In this document: in pieces, positions 52,305 through 61,282 of the stretch
How positions within the stretch are numbered: the stretch's first letter is position 1
How the letters are laid out: every line of letters begins with the position of its first letter
Assembly (NCBI RefSeq): GCF_000758525.1
Contig: NZ_CP009241.1
Location: forward strand, 7,421,501-7,485,500
DNA from: Paenibacillus sp. FSL H7-0357
Lineage (GTDB): Bacteria > Bacillota > Bacilli > Paenibacillales > Paenibacillaceae
DNA length: 64,000 nt
Direction: 5' to 3'
Made by a program: the position numbers and the translations under genes
Notes under the pieces: generated by a model
Told to the model about the DNA's origin: nothing
The model's input: only the letters and a program-made list of their open reading frames with translations
The model's database searches: none

Positions 52305-53197
52305 GACACTTCACCTACCTTTTCCACAAATATCTCATGCAGTGTTGGCTCTTTAATCTCGAATTTCAGCAGCCGGATGCCCATCTGGGTTAAGCGCAGC
52401 AATAACTCATTGGCCTCATCCTCATCCCGCACCTTCATCTGCCATTCCTTTGCATCTGCGGTAAGCGGCTGAAGATGTGTTGCCACCAGATGCCGGCTGA
52501 GATCTTCATCACTTCGCAGCAGCACGTTGCAGCGCTCATAGGAGCGTTTAATGTCTGCTATGCTGCCCGATACTATCATTCTTCCACGCTTAAGAATGCA
52601 TATATCCTCGCAGAACTGTTCTACATGCCCCATCTGATGGCTGGAGAAAATCATGGTCTTTCCCAGGGACAACTGCTCTTTCACGATCATCGCAAGCATA
52701 TCCGAGTTAATGGGATCGAGGCCGCTGAATGGCTCATCGAGAATGATCAGCTCAGGATCATGCAGCAGGGCAGAGATAATCTGCACCTTCTGCTGGTTCC
52801 CTTTGGACAGCTGCTCTACGCGTCTATGTTCATGCTCTGCGACTCCGAGCCGCTCCAGCCAATGCTTCATGGCCTTTATAGCCGCCTGCCGTGACATGCC
52901 CTCCAGTCTGGCGAAATAAACCAGCTGTTCACTAACCTTTTCCTTAGGATAGAGGCCCCGTTCCTCCGGCAAATACCCAATGTTCGGACGGTTGCCGAGG
53001 ATCGGTTTTCCTTCCCACAGAATGCTTCCCGCATCATAATCCACTAATCCGAGGATGGAACGGATGGTCGTTGTTTTACCTGCCCCGTTTCCTCCCAGAA
53101 GTCCAAAAGCCTTGCCGGTAGGCGCCTCAATGGTGATATCGTGAATAACCCGATTGTTCCCATATTGCTTCATTAATCCATTAATCTGTAGTCCCAT
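52301..53197 (-). CDS. NatA-like ABC transporter ATPase
   Basis: A 298-residue ATPase with Walker A GGNGAGKTT, signature QLSKGNQQKVQII, Walker B LIILDEPFSGLDP and H-loop SSHQM, plus a C-terminal accessory domain (about 215-298). RBS is TGGAGG. It is the first gene of the NatAB-SDR-SagB-DUF4177 operon. Confidence 0.92.
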   Translation of the reverse strand: MGLQINGLMKQYGNNRVIHDITIEAPTGKAFGLLGGNGAGKTTTIRSILGLVDYDAGSILWEGKPILGNRPNIGYLPEERGLYPKEKVSEQLVYFARLEGMSRQAAIKAMKHWLERLGVAEHEHRRVEQLSKGNQQKVQIISALLHDPELIILDEPFSGLDPINSDMLAMIVKEQLSLGKTMIFSSHQMGHVEQFCEDICILKRGRMIVSGSIADIKRSYERCNVLLRSDEDLSRHLVATHLQPLTADAKEWQMKVRDEDEANELLLRLTQMGIRLLKFEIKEPTLHEIFVEKVGEVS

Positions 53198-53287
53198 GCT
53201 GTTTCCTCCATTACATCAATTTAATTCGGGTTAGATTTGCTGGTCCATATATGTATAACTAAGAAACTGTTATTTTCGGATTTATGA

Positions 53288-53317
53288 AAGCCTACAGCCA
53301 TAGGGCTGTAGGCTTGT
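53288..53317 (-). terminator. Strong hairpin terminator after the 818-aa gene
   Basis: AAGCCTACAGCC pairs with GGCTGTAGGCTT over a 4-base loop. It sits about 20 bases past the stop of the degenerate radical SAM gene and separates it from the NatA gene. Confidence 0.8.
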
Positions 53318-53334
53318 GAGGTGGCAAGCTACGT

Positions 53335-55791
53335 TCACAAAACTGCGACAGGATGTTTCAGGCATCCCTCCTGCATAAATAAATCTGTAGCCTGGGATAT
53401 GATTTGGTCAGCTTGTTCTTCTTCGACTTGGTAGCGGTCCCTAAGGGCCTGCTTCAATTCAAAGCGATTGGCACCCGCCATCATTCCTTCCAGCAGCAGT
53501 GCCATGGGCTCGCTCAGCTTCAGTAATTTCTGGCTGGCAGTCTGGTAGACCGTCGGAGTTTCCCCGATGAAGAACAGAAATACGGTATCTGCGACTGCCG
53601 AGCGGACATTTCCTCTTCGCTCATAGGGGTATTTGTGTGTGCAGGTTGGCAGCGACATCCGGAAGTTGTCCACACTAAGACCGTCTAAAGCCTGCGAGTA
53701 TTTGTTAAGCCCTTTGAGCAGTTCAATGGTCTGCATATATAAGTGCATTGTGTTATGTTTTTTGCGGATATTACAATATTGCTGGCGGTTCATGTAGGCA
53801 GGCAGGAAACTGCATTTGGTGCAGGAAGCGCTGATTTCACAAGTCGCGCAGCCTCTTACTAGCTGCTCCCGATCCGAGACCACCGCAGTCTGCAGCAGCA
53901 ACCTATCCATAGAATCATCTAGAGTGCCGATAGCGCCGCAGCCTCTGCACCCGGATACCGCCTGATTGCCGTCTACGAACAGCCTCGGAAGCTGCTTCAC
54001 TGTGCAAGTCTGGGCTCCTGACCAGCGGCAGCTATCCACCAGATACGACTGGATTTCATATCCGTGCTGGAAGGTCCCTGTTCGGCTGAAATGGTCCACA
54101 TCCTCCAGATAGGCCTCCAGATCTTCTGTGGATGTTATCCTTAGCATCTGGAACTCCACGTTGTTCTTATCCTGTTCCCTGGTTGCCGCTTCTGAATAGC
54201 CCATTTGCCGGATGCGGATCGGCTCCACCTGGAGAAAGTCATTCAGCTGCAGAATATATTCAGTTCCTTCCGTCTGCACCACTTGGTGAGCATTGGATAA
54301 ATAGTATTCTTCTTTGTCAGCAGCCTCCGACAATTCCTCAAATCTCCGGTTGCTGCGCTTCCATACCCCATCGGAATCATAATAGATATAACTCGGGTTT
54401 TCTCCCCTGTATACTTGGTTATATTCGTATATAAGTGCGCTATTGAGGGCTGTGTACTCCCCAAAATAATTACTGGGCACTTCTTCCTCTAGCGGTTCTG
54501 TGAGCCCGATATGCTTGACCCCGCCGCCGATCGCCTGCTGCGGATAGTATCCGGTCATATAGGCCGTATACTCGTTTAATAAGACCGGAGGCTGCTCTGT
54601 GGTCAGATGCTCAAGCATTACAGCGGCTAAAGCTTCCGGGAGAATGACGGGCTGAATGGCTTTGGCCCGGTCCATCGGTTCTGCCCGTACAGATATCGCC
54701 TCAATCACTCCTTCAGTGATCCATCTGTGCAGCAGCTCCGCCGTAAGGCTGGGGTCTGCTTCCCGGTTTCCGTCATCGGTAAGCGTAACGGAGAAGGTCA
54801 TCGGCTGACCGGTTTGCCTTTGCCATATCATATAATTAATTGCTTCATCTTTCGGGAAGGCATCCGGCGTGATGCCCAGCGGAACCTTGATCTGGAGTTG
54901 TTCTACCCCACACTGTTTAAATCGCTCCAGCATTGAATATGTGCAGGCTTCTAGCGGAACAGTCAGCTTATAACCAGCCTTGAACACCGCTTCTTCCAGA
55001 ACCTCCAGAATCTGCTCTCTCTGCACCTCATCCCGGATCAGGTCGAATCCCTCAATAGTAATGACGGGTGCCGTCTGTCTGGATGTCCGAACCGCAAGCT
55101 CCAGATCACGCTGCAGCCGCTCCGGAGAATGCCTCCGTATCCCTTGGGCAACATGATGAGGATTGCCGAGCTGATCCGCACATTTCACTGACAGCATCGC
55201 CACCCGCCTCCGGTCTGACGTGTCCTCCCATACCCCGGTCAGCTCATCCAGCTCCATGACGCCTGCTGCAGCCGCGGCTTCCTCCTCCGTGGGAAGGGCC
55301 TGCGAATCTCCACCAGGCTTTCTGCCAACCATGGTCCGGGATGTAAATCCATTCACAGCAGACCAGCCCTCTACCTCTGTATTCACCAGCCGGGAGAGCG
55401 TCCGTTCAGGACTCCACCTTACCAAACCGTCCACTTCTGTTTCCCCGAACACTTCCTCACCGATAACCGCTGCCAGATTACCAAACCAGATGACCCGGTT
55501 CCGCCCCTCCTGCTCCTTAAGGGTGGAGGTCAACCGCTTACATAACCGGTAGTTTGACGGTGTTACATGAAGCGCAATAATTTCATTCCCCATTGCAGCA
55601 ATATCTGCAGTTGTATCATATATGTTAGATAGATTAGGTTCGATATATTGAGTCGCCGTCATGCCTTGTCTTTTGAAGAAGGCTCTGATATACCTGCAAT
55701 CCAGATGATCACCGGCAGTGAACAACCTGGGTTTCTGCTGTTCGAAGTGTATCAGCGTGATCCCGTTCCCGAAGGATAGTCCAAGCACCAT
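53335..55791 (-). CDS. Degenerate B12-binding/radical SAM-like protein with PqqD-type C-terminus
   Basis: An 818-residue protein. Residues 1-130 resemble the cobalamin-binding-type domain of B12-radical SAM enzymes. Residues about 195-420 follow the radical SAM fold (RRHSPERLQRDLE, then a strand-helix series), but the CxxxCxxC motif is absent; only Cys204 remains at that place. Residues 615-679 contain CRGC, CATC, CTKC and a final Cys, like a SPASM auxiliary-cluster region. Residues about 742-818 form a PqqD-like winged helix (LLKLSEPMALLLEGMMAG), the usual leader-peptide recognition element. It is probably a scaffold or recognition protein for peptide modification. It has its own terminator. 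Confidence 0.72.
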   Translation of the reverse strand: MVLGLSFGNGITLIHFEQQKPRLFTAGDHLDCRYIRAFFKRQGMTATQYIEPNLSNIYDTTADIAAMGNEIIALHVTPSNYRLCKRLTSTLKEQEGRNRVIWFGNLAAVIGEEVFGETEVDGLVRWSPERTLSRLVNTEVEGWSAVNGFTSRTMVGRKPGGDSQALPTEEEAAAAAGVMELDELTGVWEDTSDRRRVAMLSVKCADQLGNPHHVAQGIRRHSPERLQRDLELAVRTSRQTAPVITIEGFDLIRDEVQREQILEVLEEAVFKAGYKLTVPLEACTYSMLERFKQCGVEQLQIKVPLGITPDAFPKDEAINYMIWQRQTGQPMTFSVTLTDDGNREADPSLTAELLHRWITEGVIEAISVRAEPMDRAKAIQPVILPEALAAVMLEHLTTEQPPVLLNEYTAYMTGYYPQQAIGGGVKHIGLTEPLEEEVPSNYFGEYTALNSALIYEYNQVYRGENPSYIYYDSDGVWKRSNRRFEELSEAADKEEYYLSNAHQVVQTEGTEYILQLNDFLQVEPIRIRQMGYSEAATREQDKNNVEFQMLRITSTEDLEAYLEDVDHFSRTGTFQHGYEIQSYLVDSCRWSGAQTCTVKQLPRLFVDGNQAVSGCRGCGAIGTLDDSMDRLLLQTAVVSDREQLVRGCATCEISASCTKCSFLPAYMNRQQYCNIRKKHNTMHLYMQTIELLKGLNKYSQALDGLSVDNFRMSLPTCTHKYPYERRGNVRSAVADTVFLFFIGETPTVYQTASQKLLKLSEPMALLLEGMMAGANRFELKQALRDRYQVEEEQADQIISQATDLFMQEGCLKHPVAVL

Positions 55792-55973
55792 TCATCTCTC
55801 CTCGCCGTCTTATGTAACTTATGGGCCGTATTATTTTTCTTATGGACTAATCATAATTCATATTTTTAGGTTTTACACCGAAAAGCACCCTTCGTCATCC
55901 CACAAACATCTTGCGGAATGCAGCAGCAAAAAGCGCAACAGCTGGCAAAACTAAGCAGGTATAGAATTCTTAA

Positions 55974-56225
55974 CTAGATAAGTTGAACTTTAGACTTACC
56001 GATCCGGCATAATATGCAACTGCGGTGAATGTTTGGACTTCCGGCCGCTGTTGTCTACAGATTTCTTGATGAACACCGCTCTTAGCGGTTGAAATCCGTA
56101 GACTGGTTATGCTTCCGAAGCGAGCTTTCCTGCGGAAAGCTTTCAGGCGGTCGCTATCGCTCCTACAGTTCCCCCCTCCGTTCCTCCCTTTCCTTATCTC
56201 AATTTTTTAAGTTGAATCTACATAG
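55974..56225. repeat. MITE-like dispersed repeat, family A, copy 3
   Basis: A 252-bp copy with ends CTAGATAAGTTGAACTT and, read inward from the right, CTATGTAGATTCAACTT. It carries the shared core and an extra internal hairpin of about 40 bases (AGCGAGCTTTCCTGCGGAAAGCTTT) missing from copies 1 and 2. Confidence 0.85.
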
Positions 56226-56336
56226 GTAGTTCTTTAGGGCGTGTCTTCAAACCGCTTCACCCGCCAAAACCTGCTGTATGCCCTAAGGAATGATAGGTAC
56301 AGTAGCATTTTCTGATCACATGCGGAGAAAGGCATT

Positions 56337-56722
56337 TCGCCACTAGGTAGTTTTTTCGGTGGAGGTTTACGTCTCGGTGTTTTAGAGACTTCGCTCTTCT
56401 TCCGAAGGCGTGTATGCGTCCGGAAAGTGTATTCCTGGCTCTGAGCATGAACGGACCGAGTTGCACTTATTTGGGGATTTTAGCCTGTTACAGTAGGAAA
56501 ACGGACTCCAGCGCAGTTATTTCTCCCTGCTGGCCATTTTTAGATAGAATGCAGAGCAGATAAGGTCGCCTGGGTCCGCAAAAGAGAATAAACAGGTGTT
56601 TTACTCTCCATAGCGCCTCCTGAGTCCGAGTAAACGAACCCGCTGCAGGCTTTTAGGGACCCTGCTTTCAATACTAAATCCTTGCTTCCCCAGAGTTCTT
56701 CCAGTTTGAAGACATGCTCTAG
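56337..56722. repeat. Dispersed non-coding repeat, family B, copy 2
   Basis: About 386 bases matching 43181-43571. As at the first locus it follows a family A element, here with about 95 extra bases between the two. Confidence 0.9.
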
Positions 56723-56734
56723 TTCAACTGATAT

Positions 56735-56759
56735 AAAAAAAGCCGCTTGGCAGCGGCTC
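56735..56759 (-). terminator. Rho-independent terminator of the polyimmunity gene
   Basis: On the minus strand AGCCGC-TGCCAA-GCGGCT is followed by seven T residues. It is 25 bases past the stop of the gene. Confidence 0.9.
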
Positions 56760-56784
56760 TCATTCCTTCTTAATAGTAGTTTAG

Positions 56785-58113
56785 CTAATCGAGTTCTGCA
56801 CGGGAGAATAAGTCACGGATAAGAGCGTCGTCCTCACAAGCTGCTTTGAAGCCCGCCGCAAAGCTCTGCACAGCCTCTCTATTGCTGGAATACGCGCAGA
56901 ACATATCCGCTTCGGGGTCAAAATGTATGCTGTCCGCGAGCTCGGGCATCTTCTCTTCCAGAAAGACAGATGCCAGGGAAGCCCAGTCATAACCGCTCCC
57001 TTCGAAGCCCTCGTCTTCCCGTGTCTGAAATAGCTCTGCTTTATAAGAGCCTGCGTTTAAGATGACTGACATGCCGCCGTTGTCCTGCTCTACCAGAATA
57101 AAGGGTTTCAACTGGTCTCCTTCTTCAATTGCCTCCTGAGTAAGCCCCTCATCCCCGTCATCCTCAGACACATCATAATCATATTCCTCATCATTCACCA
57201 ATCCGCGGATAAAGGCTTCAAAGCTGCCGGCCAGAAACGTAATTTCATAATCGCCTTCCTGATCGACATGAATAACCGCAGGTTCGCCTTCTCTGCCGCA
57301 TAAACGGTAATCCAGCATCACTACATCATGGCCTGCAGATGGGCAGTCGCAAATCACCACCCCAATATCCGGATACCCCCACTCTTCAATCATAAAGCGG
57401 CTGCCCAAATCTCCGCACAGTGAATAGCTTTTCTCACGCCCGATTCCCATAATACTTGAAATGGCAATATGGTCTTCCGCCCATGACGTCGCTTCCCCGG
57501 TAGGAAAACAGGTGTTTTGCGGGATCCCCCCATTCTGCAGCTTCATCAGTTCGATATAGGAGGCCGGCAGCTTGTAACCCAGCTCCTGCTCCACTGAGGC
57601 AATCATCTCCTCCGTCGGCGGCTCGGATACATATTCTTTTAAAGCATAATCGCTGTTCTCCCAAAAGTCTGAGAAATCCGCTGGCTCAAAGAAGCTGCTA
57701 TCACCGCTCTGTTCCTTGGCCATTTGCGCAGCCGCAAAACGCTTCTGCTCCCTTTTCTGCTTCTCAGCACCGCGCACACTCCAATTTAATAGCATTAGCG
57801 TATCCTGGTCTCCGGGATCCAGTTCGTCGGCCTTTTTAAAAGCTCTGGCAGCTTCCTCATATTGTTTCAAATAGTAGTAGGAATATCCCGCACGAAAATG
57901 CCATAACGGATCATTCGCTCCCTGCCCGGCAATAGCCAAAAGCTGTTCCAGCGCCTCTTCGTATCGCTCCAGATTATTCAGCGCTCTCGCCAAATGGCCA
58001 ATGACCGCATAATCTCTCTCTTGTGCAGGAACCTCCATAATGCTGTCGACGATTTGTTGATATTCATCCGCTTCATGCCAAAGCGTTAGTTGGTTCATCC
58101 AATGATTGTCCAT
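56785..58113 (-). CDS. TPR-SUKH-Imm51 polyimmunity-type protein
   Basis: A 442-residue protein. Residues about 1-115 form tetratricopeptide-like repeats (NNLERYEEALEQLLAIAG, then YYLKQYEEAARAFKKADELDPG). Residues about 165-315 form a SUKH (SMI1/KNR4) domain (ASVEQELGYKLPASYIELMKLQNGG in pieces, then IEEWGYPDIGVVICDCPSAGHD). Residues about 335-442 match the Imm51 immunity family (DEGFEGSGYDWASLASVFL and FDPEADMF). SUKH and Imm51 domains neutralise polymorphic toxins, so a chain with both may protect against several. No toxin gene is adjacent. Confidence 0.85.
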   Translation of the reverse strand: MDNHWMNQLTLWHEADEYQQIVDSIMEVPAQERDYAVIGHLARALNNLERYEEALEQLLAIAGQGANDPLWHFRAGYSYYYLKQYEEAARAFKKADELDPGDQDTLMLLNWSVRGAEKQKREQKRFAAAQMAKEQSGDSSFFEPADFSDFWENSDYALKEYVSEPPTEEMIASVEQELGYKLPASYIELMKLQNGGIPQNTCFPTGEATSWAEDHIAISSIMGIGREKSYSLCGDLGSRFMIEEWGYPDIGVVICDCPSAGHDVVMLDYRLCGREGEPAVIHVDQEGDYEITFLAGSFEAFIRGLVNDEEYDYDVSEDDGDEGLTQEAIEEGDQLKPFILVEQDNGGMSVILNAGSYKAELFQTREDEGFEGSGYDWASLASVFLEEKMPELADSIHFDPEADMFCAYSSNREAVQSFAAGFKAACEDDALIRDLFSRAELD

Positions 58114-58129
58114 AGTTCACCCTCCCGGA

Positions 58130-58588
58130 TTATTCTGCTATTTCAAAAATGGAATCAATGATAATCGGTAGATTCTCTCTCACGGATACCGCACCAAATA
58201 CTGATCGCGCATGCATTCCCCGGTCACCGAAGACCTCAAGCATTAAATCAGAGCAGCCATTCAGAACCTTATGATGCTCTTCGAACTCCGGTGTGGCATT
58301 AACGAACCCTTGAATCTTGACCACTCTTCGCACAAGCTCCAGAGATTCCAAAGCCGACGACAGCACGGCCAGAACCTCAAGCCCAGCCTGTCTGGCGAAT
58401 TGATAGCCTTCCGCAGTAGTAAAGGTATCGCCAAGTTTACCCTTGGGGTTCCCGGCAGGGCCCTTCCCTGACACAAACAACAGATTATTCACTTTGACAT
58501 AGTTTGCGTATTTAGCAGCAGGCTCACTGACATTAGGCAACACGATCCCCAATAACTCTAATCTCTGGGCTACAGTTTGTTCGGACAT
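58130..58588 (-). CDS. RidA/YjgF-family protein (YER057c/UK114-like group)
   Basis: A 152-residue protein with NNLLFVSGKGPAGNPKGKLGD, QAGLEVLAVLSSALESLELVRRVVKIQGFVN, and the ending DRGMHARSVFGAVSVRENLPIIID, which fit the longer Rid subgroup. These proteins hydrolyse reactive imines or bind small ligands. RBS is GGAGG. It is 16 bases upstream of the polyimmunity gene on the same strand and may be co-transcribed with it. Confidence 0.88.
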   Translation of the reverse strand: MSEQTVAQRLELLGIVLPNVSEPAAKYANYVKVNNLLFVSGKGPAGNPKGKLGDTFTTAEGYQFARQAGLEVLAVLSSALESLELVRRVVKIQGFVNATPEFEEHHKVLNGCSDLMLEVFGDRGMHARSVFGAVSVRENLPIIIDSIFEIAE

Positions 58589-58727
58589 GGCTGTTCCTCC
58601 CGCATAGAAGTGTTTAATTCTACTCTAACCGTTTAGATAATAAAATCAACCTTAGCGTATAGGTGAACCGCAGCCTCATTTCGTATAAAATAGGTTTAAC
58701 ATTGTTTACAAAGGAGGGCCCATTTCC

Positions 58728-59243
58728 ATGGCCGTATTCATCAACGAGCAAATCAAAGCATCCGAGGTGGTGCTGACCGGCCTCAAGGGGGAGAAGCTCG
58801 GCACGTTATCGCGAGCGGAAGCGCTGGCGATGGCCCGTTCTGCCGGTGCAGACCTCGTCTGCACCTCGCTGATGAGCAGCCCCCCTCCCTGCAGCCTGAT
58901 CGCTAAGGGCAAGGGAAAAGCGGCCGCGCAGAAGGAAGCCGCGTCCCGCAAAGCGGGCGCTGGACATGCCGGAAGCCAGAGCGGCAGCGGGAAGGTCAAG
59001 GAGCTTCGTTTCACCGCTCACATCGAAGAGCATGATTACGATACCAAGCTGCGCCAGGCAGACAAGCATCTGCGCTCCGGCAAGCCGGTGCAGCTGGTCG
59101 TGAAGGCGAACGGAGCGAAGGAGGCAGCAGCAGCCAAGGCAGTGCTGGAGCGGCTGCTGGGCGATTTGAAGGAAACCGGATTGAAGGAAAGCGGCATCCA
59201 AACCAGCGGCAAAGGCTCACAGGTAAAAGTAAATCCGCGATAA
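58728..59243 (+). CDS. Divergent translation initiation factor IF-3 paralogue
   Basis: A 171-residue protein behind AAAGGAGGG. It follows IF-3: N-domain INEQIKASEVVLTGLKGEKLGTLSRAEAL, DLVCTSLMSSPPPCSLIAKGKGK (standard IF-3 has a V-x-P-N-A-x-P-P-V-C pattern), then a long Ala/Gly/Lys linker. The C-domain is VKELRFTAHIEEHDYDTKLRQADKHL (split here: VKELRFTAHIEEHDY, DTKLRQADKHL) and GKPVQLVVKA. It is not in the usual infC-rpmI-rplT operon and its C-terminal helix is altered, so it is probably an extra copy that modulates initiation or ribosome state. Confidence 0.85.
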   Translation: MAVFINEQIKASEVVLTGLKGEKLGTLSRAEALAMARSAGADLVCTSLMSSPPPCSLIAKGKGKAAAQKEAASRKAGAGHAGSQSGSGKVKELRFTAHIEEHDYDTKLRQADKHLRSGKPVQLVVKANGAKEAAAAKAVLERLLGDLKETGLKESGIQTSGKGSQVKVNPR

Positions 59244-59300
59244 GCGGTAAGTCCCCGTTCGGGGCTTACCCCCTAGAGCTGACGCCCATGCTGGGCGTAC

Positions 59301-59338
59301 AAAAAAAGCAGTCCATCCCCTACAGGATGAACTGCTTA
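59301..59338 (-). terminator. Rho-independent terminator of the nucleotidyltransferase gene
   Basis: On the minus strand AGCAGTTCATCC pairs with GGATGGACTGCT over a short loop and is followed by seven T residues. A second hairpin, GGTAAGTCCCC with GGGGCTTACC near 59246-59270, lies at the end of the convergent IF-3-like gene. Confidence 0.85.
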
Positions 59339-59349
59339 CAGCTTGAAGA

Positions 59350-60105
59350 TTAACCTTGCTCCTCTTGGGTGTTCCCCAATCTAGCCCGCATCTGGGCATA
59401 AGCTTCCGGGGTGCCCACATCATCAATCGTACCTTCCGTATAGTAGGCCCGCATCTCTTGGCGGGAATGCAGCCACTCGGGAAAATAACTCGGCGCATCC
59501 GGGTTGCCCCCTTCGGCAAGATAACGGGAGAATAACGGCAATGTAGAGCGCTTGTAGATATAGAGTGCAAATACGCCAATGTTCGTCTTGGGTGACTGCG
59601 GCTTTTCTTCTAAAGAAAGGACACGCCTCTGTGCATCCAGCTCCGCCACGCCAACACTCTGCAGTTCCTCAATATCGTCCACTGTCCGGACCAGAATGCA
59701 GTCTGTACCCACTTTATGAAAATAATTCAGATACCCCTCAAGGCCAAAGCCGAGCACGTTGTCGCCCGCCAGCACCAGCAAATCCTCCTGCAGCTGTTCC
59801 CGCCCGATGACAAACTGGATATCGCCAATCGCTCCTAACCGCCCCTCTGGGGAAGAGGTTCCGTCATTCAGAATACGAATCGGCTTCGGCCCGCTATACT
59901 GCCGATGCCACTGCTCAAAAGCATGAAAGAAGCGGTCATTCGTCACAATCAGAATCTCCGTAATCTCCTCCAGTACCTCCAGACGGTCAATCAGCAGATC
60001 CAGAATCGTACGGTTTCCTTGAACCGGAAGCAGCGGCTTCGGCGTATCCCTGGTTAACGGATAGAGACGGGTCGCATACCCCGCAGCCAAGATTAATGCA
60101 ATCAT
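59350..60105 (-). CDS. Sugar-phosphate nucleotidyltransferase
   Basis: A 251-residue enzyme with the NTP-transferase start ALILAAGYATRLYPLTRDTPKPLLPV, the metal-binding aspartate in LLVLAGDNVLGFG and the later ETI-type sequence VLSLEEKPQSPKTNIGVFALYIY. It couples a sugar 1-phosphate to a nucleoside triphosphate in cell-surface polysaccharide synthesis. It is closest in layout to glucose-1-phosphate thymidylyl/uridylyltransferase-like proteins, but shorter. It is monocistronic as far as can be seen. Confidence 0.88.
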   Translation of the reverse strand: MIALILAAGYATRLYPLTRDTPKPLLPVQGNRTILDLLIDRLEVLEEITEILIVTNDRFFHAFEQWHRQYSGPKPIRILNDGTSSPEGRLGAIGDIQFVIGREQLQEDLLVLAGDNVLGFGLEGYLNYFHKVGTDCILVRTVDDIEELQSVGVAELDAQRRVLSLEEKPQSPKTNIGVFALYIYKRSTLPLFSRYLAEGGNPDAPSYFPEWLHSRQEMRAYYTEGTIDDVGTPEAYAQMRARLGNTQEEQG

Positions 60106-60192
60106 TCCCTGTTCGCTCCTCTACCTTGGAAAATGTCCCTCTACTATATACCACCGGCGACGGACAGCCAAGCGAACCTAGTAGAAATGGAT

Positions 60193-60683
60193 TCATTTAT
60201 AGTCTAAGCCCGCCACCTCATTGAACCAGAGTCTATCCTCTATATACAGGTTGGCACGGGCTAGGTATCTGAACTCCTCGGCTATTTCAACTCCGTCCTC
60301 ACCAAGGTCCTCCATCCAGCCAAGCTCGGCATAACAGTATATGGATCTCTAGCCTCCTCATACTTCCCCTGCTTCTGACACACGATGCCCCGCATCAGAT
60401 GACTGAACCCGAAATAATATACCAGAGGGCGCTCCGTATCCAGAATCTGTACCGGAAGCTTCTTAGCCTTGCAATACTGCCGCTCCTTATAGATACACTG
60501 TGCATAGCTGTACAGAATACCCGCCGTATTCAGCATCTTGTCCCAATCCTCGAAGCGATAAGCCATTTCCAGCATCTCAACAATAATATCCGGCTTCAGT
60601 GATTTCAGAATGGATGGGTACACGGTATGCCTTCTTTTTTCTTTATATATTAGCCAAGAAGTAGTACAATAAATCAAATACAC
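60193..60683 (-). pseudogene. Frameshifted C-terminal part of a helical (TPR-type) regulator
   Basis: A frame open from 60683 stops at 60282, but the neighbouring frame continues from about 60350 to a stop at 60193. Joining them gives ...KYEEAR followed by SIYCYAELGWMEDLGEDGVE and AEEFRYLARANLYIEDRLWF. The protein looks like the TPR half of Rgg-like or XRE-TPR regulators (MAYRFEDWDKMLNTAGILYSY). The DNA-binding half is absent, so the gene is both truncated and frameshifted. Confidence 0.65.
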
Positions 60684-60777
60684 TACTATAAAGTAGTATT
60701 ATCAATATATTTTACCGCCTTTATAACCCTGCTATTTGTGCCCATACTCTCCTAACCTTTAGGAGAGGTGATTACCA

Positions 60778-61126
60778 TGACAGACACTTACGGAATACAG
60801 TTGGAGACAGAATTCGGGCTATAAGAAAAGCAAAGGGATTAACACAACAACAGTTAGCGGAACTATCCAACCTGGATGATGCATACATAGGGGCAGTAGA
60901 GCGTGGCGAACGGAATTTTTCAATTGATACATTGGAGAAGATAGTTACAGCACTAAAAATTCAACCTACAGAGTTATTTCAAAATCATGATGATTTGAGT
61001 GAGATAGAGGCCGCACAGCGTAGAGCAATTGATGAATATGCGGCTACTGTTAGTGAGTTGAGTGTTAGGCAGATTGATACGATGAAAAGGATAGTTAGAG
61101 AGGTTAAGGGAGCTTTTGAGGCCTAA
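60778..61126 (+). pseudogene. XRE-family regulator with an apparent frameshift
   Basis: An ATG at 60778, behind AGGAGAGGTG, begins MTDTYGI and then goes out of frame. A different frame from about 60798 carries VGDRIRAIRKAKGLTQQQL and then YIGAVERGERNFSIDTLEKI, a clear XRE helix-turn-helix followed by a short tail. No start codon serves that frame until TTG 60932, which is inside the domain. A single-base deletion near 60799 (an expected CGAGTT reading CAGTT) would explain it. It is either a recent pseudogene or a sequencing error. Confidence 0.7.
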
Positions 61127-61150
61127 TAAAAAAGACTCATGCACAGTAAA

Positions 61151-61183
61151 AAGACCCTTACTTGGCGGTTAGGGTCTCTTTGC
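61151..61183. terminator. Bidirectional terminator
   Basis: AAGACCCTTA pairs with TTAGGGTCTCTT over a 9-base loop, with T-rich sequence on each side in the reading direction. It lies between the XRE gene and the convergent YetF-type gene. Confidence 0.75.
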
Positions 61184-61282
61184 ACTCGAGGTCTTACATG
61201 AAAAAAATATATGTGTCTCGGTCACCCGAGTATTACCAGTTTCCAAAGAACCTCATGGTTATAACTTTCTAATTGTGTGACC

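Noticed and set aside
55792..55973. Search for a RiPP precursor upstream of the 818-aa gene
   Set aside because: Only a 21-codon minus-strand frame with two cysteines was found, without a ribosome binding site, so it is not called.
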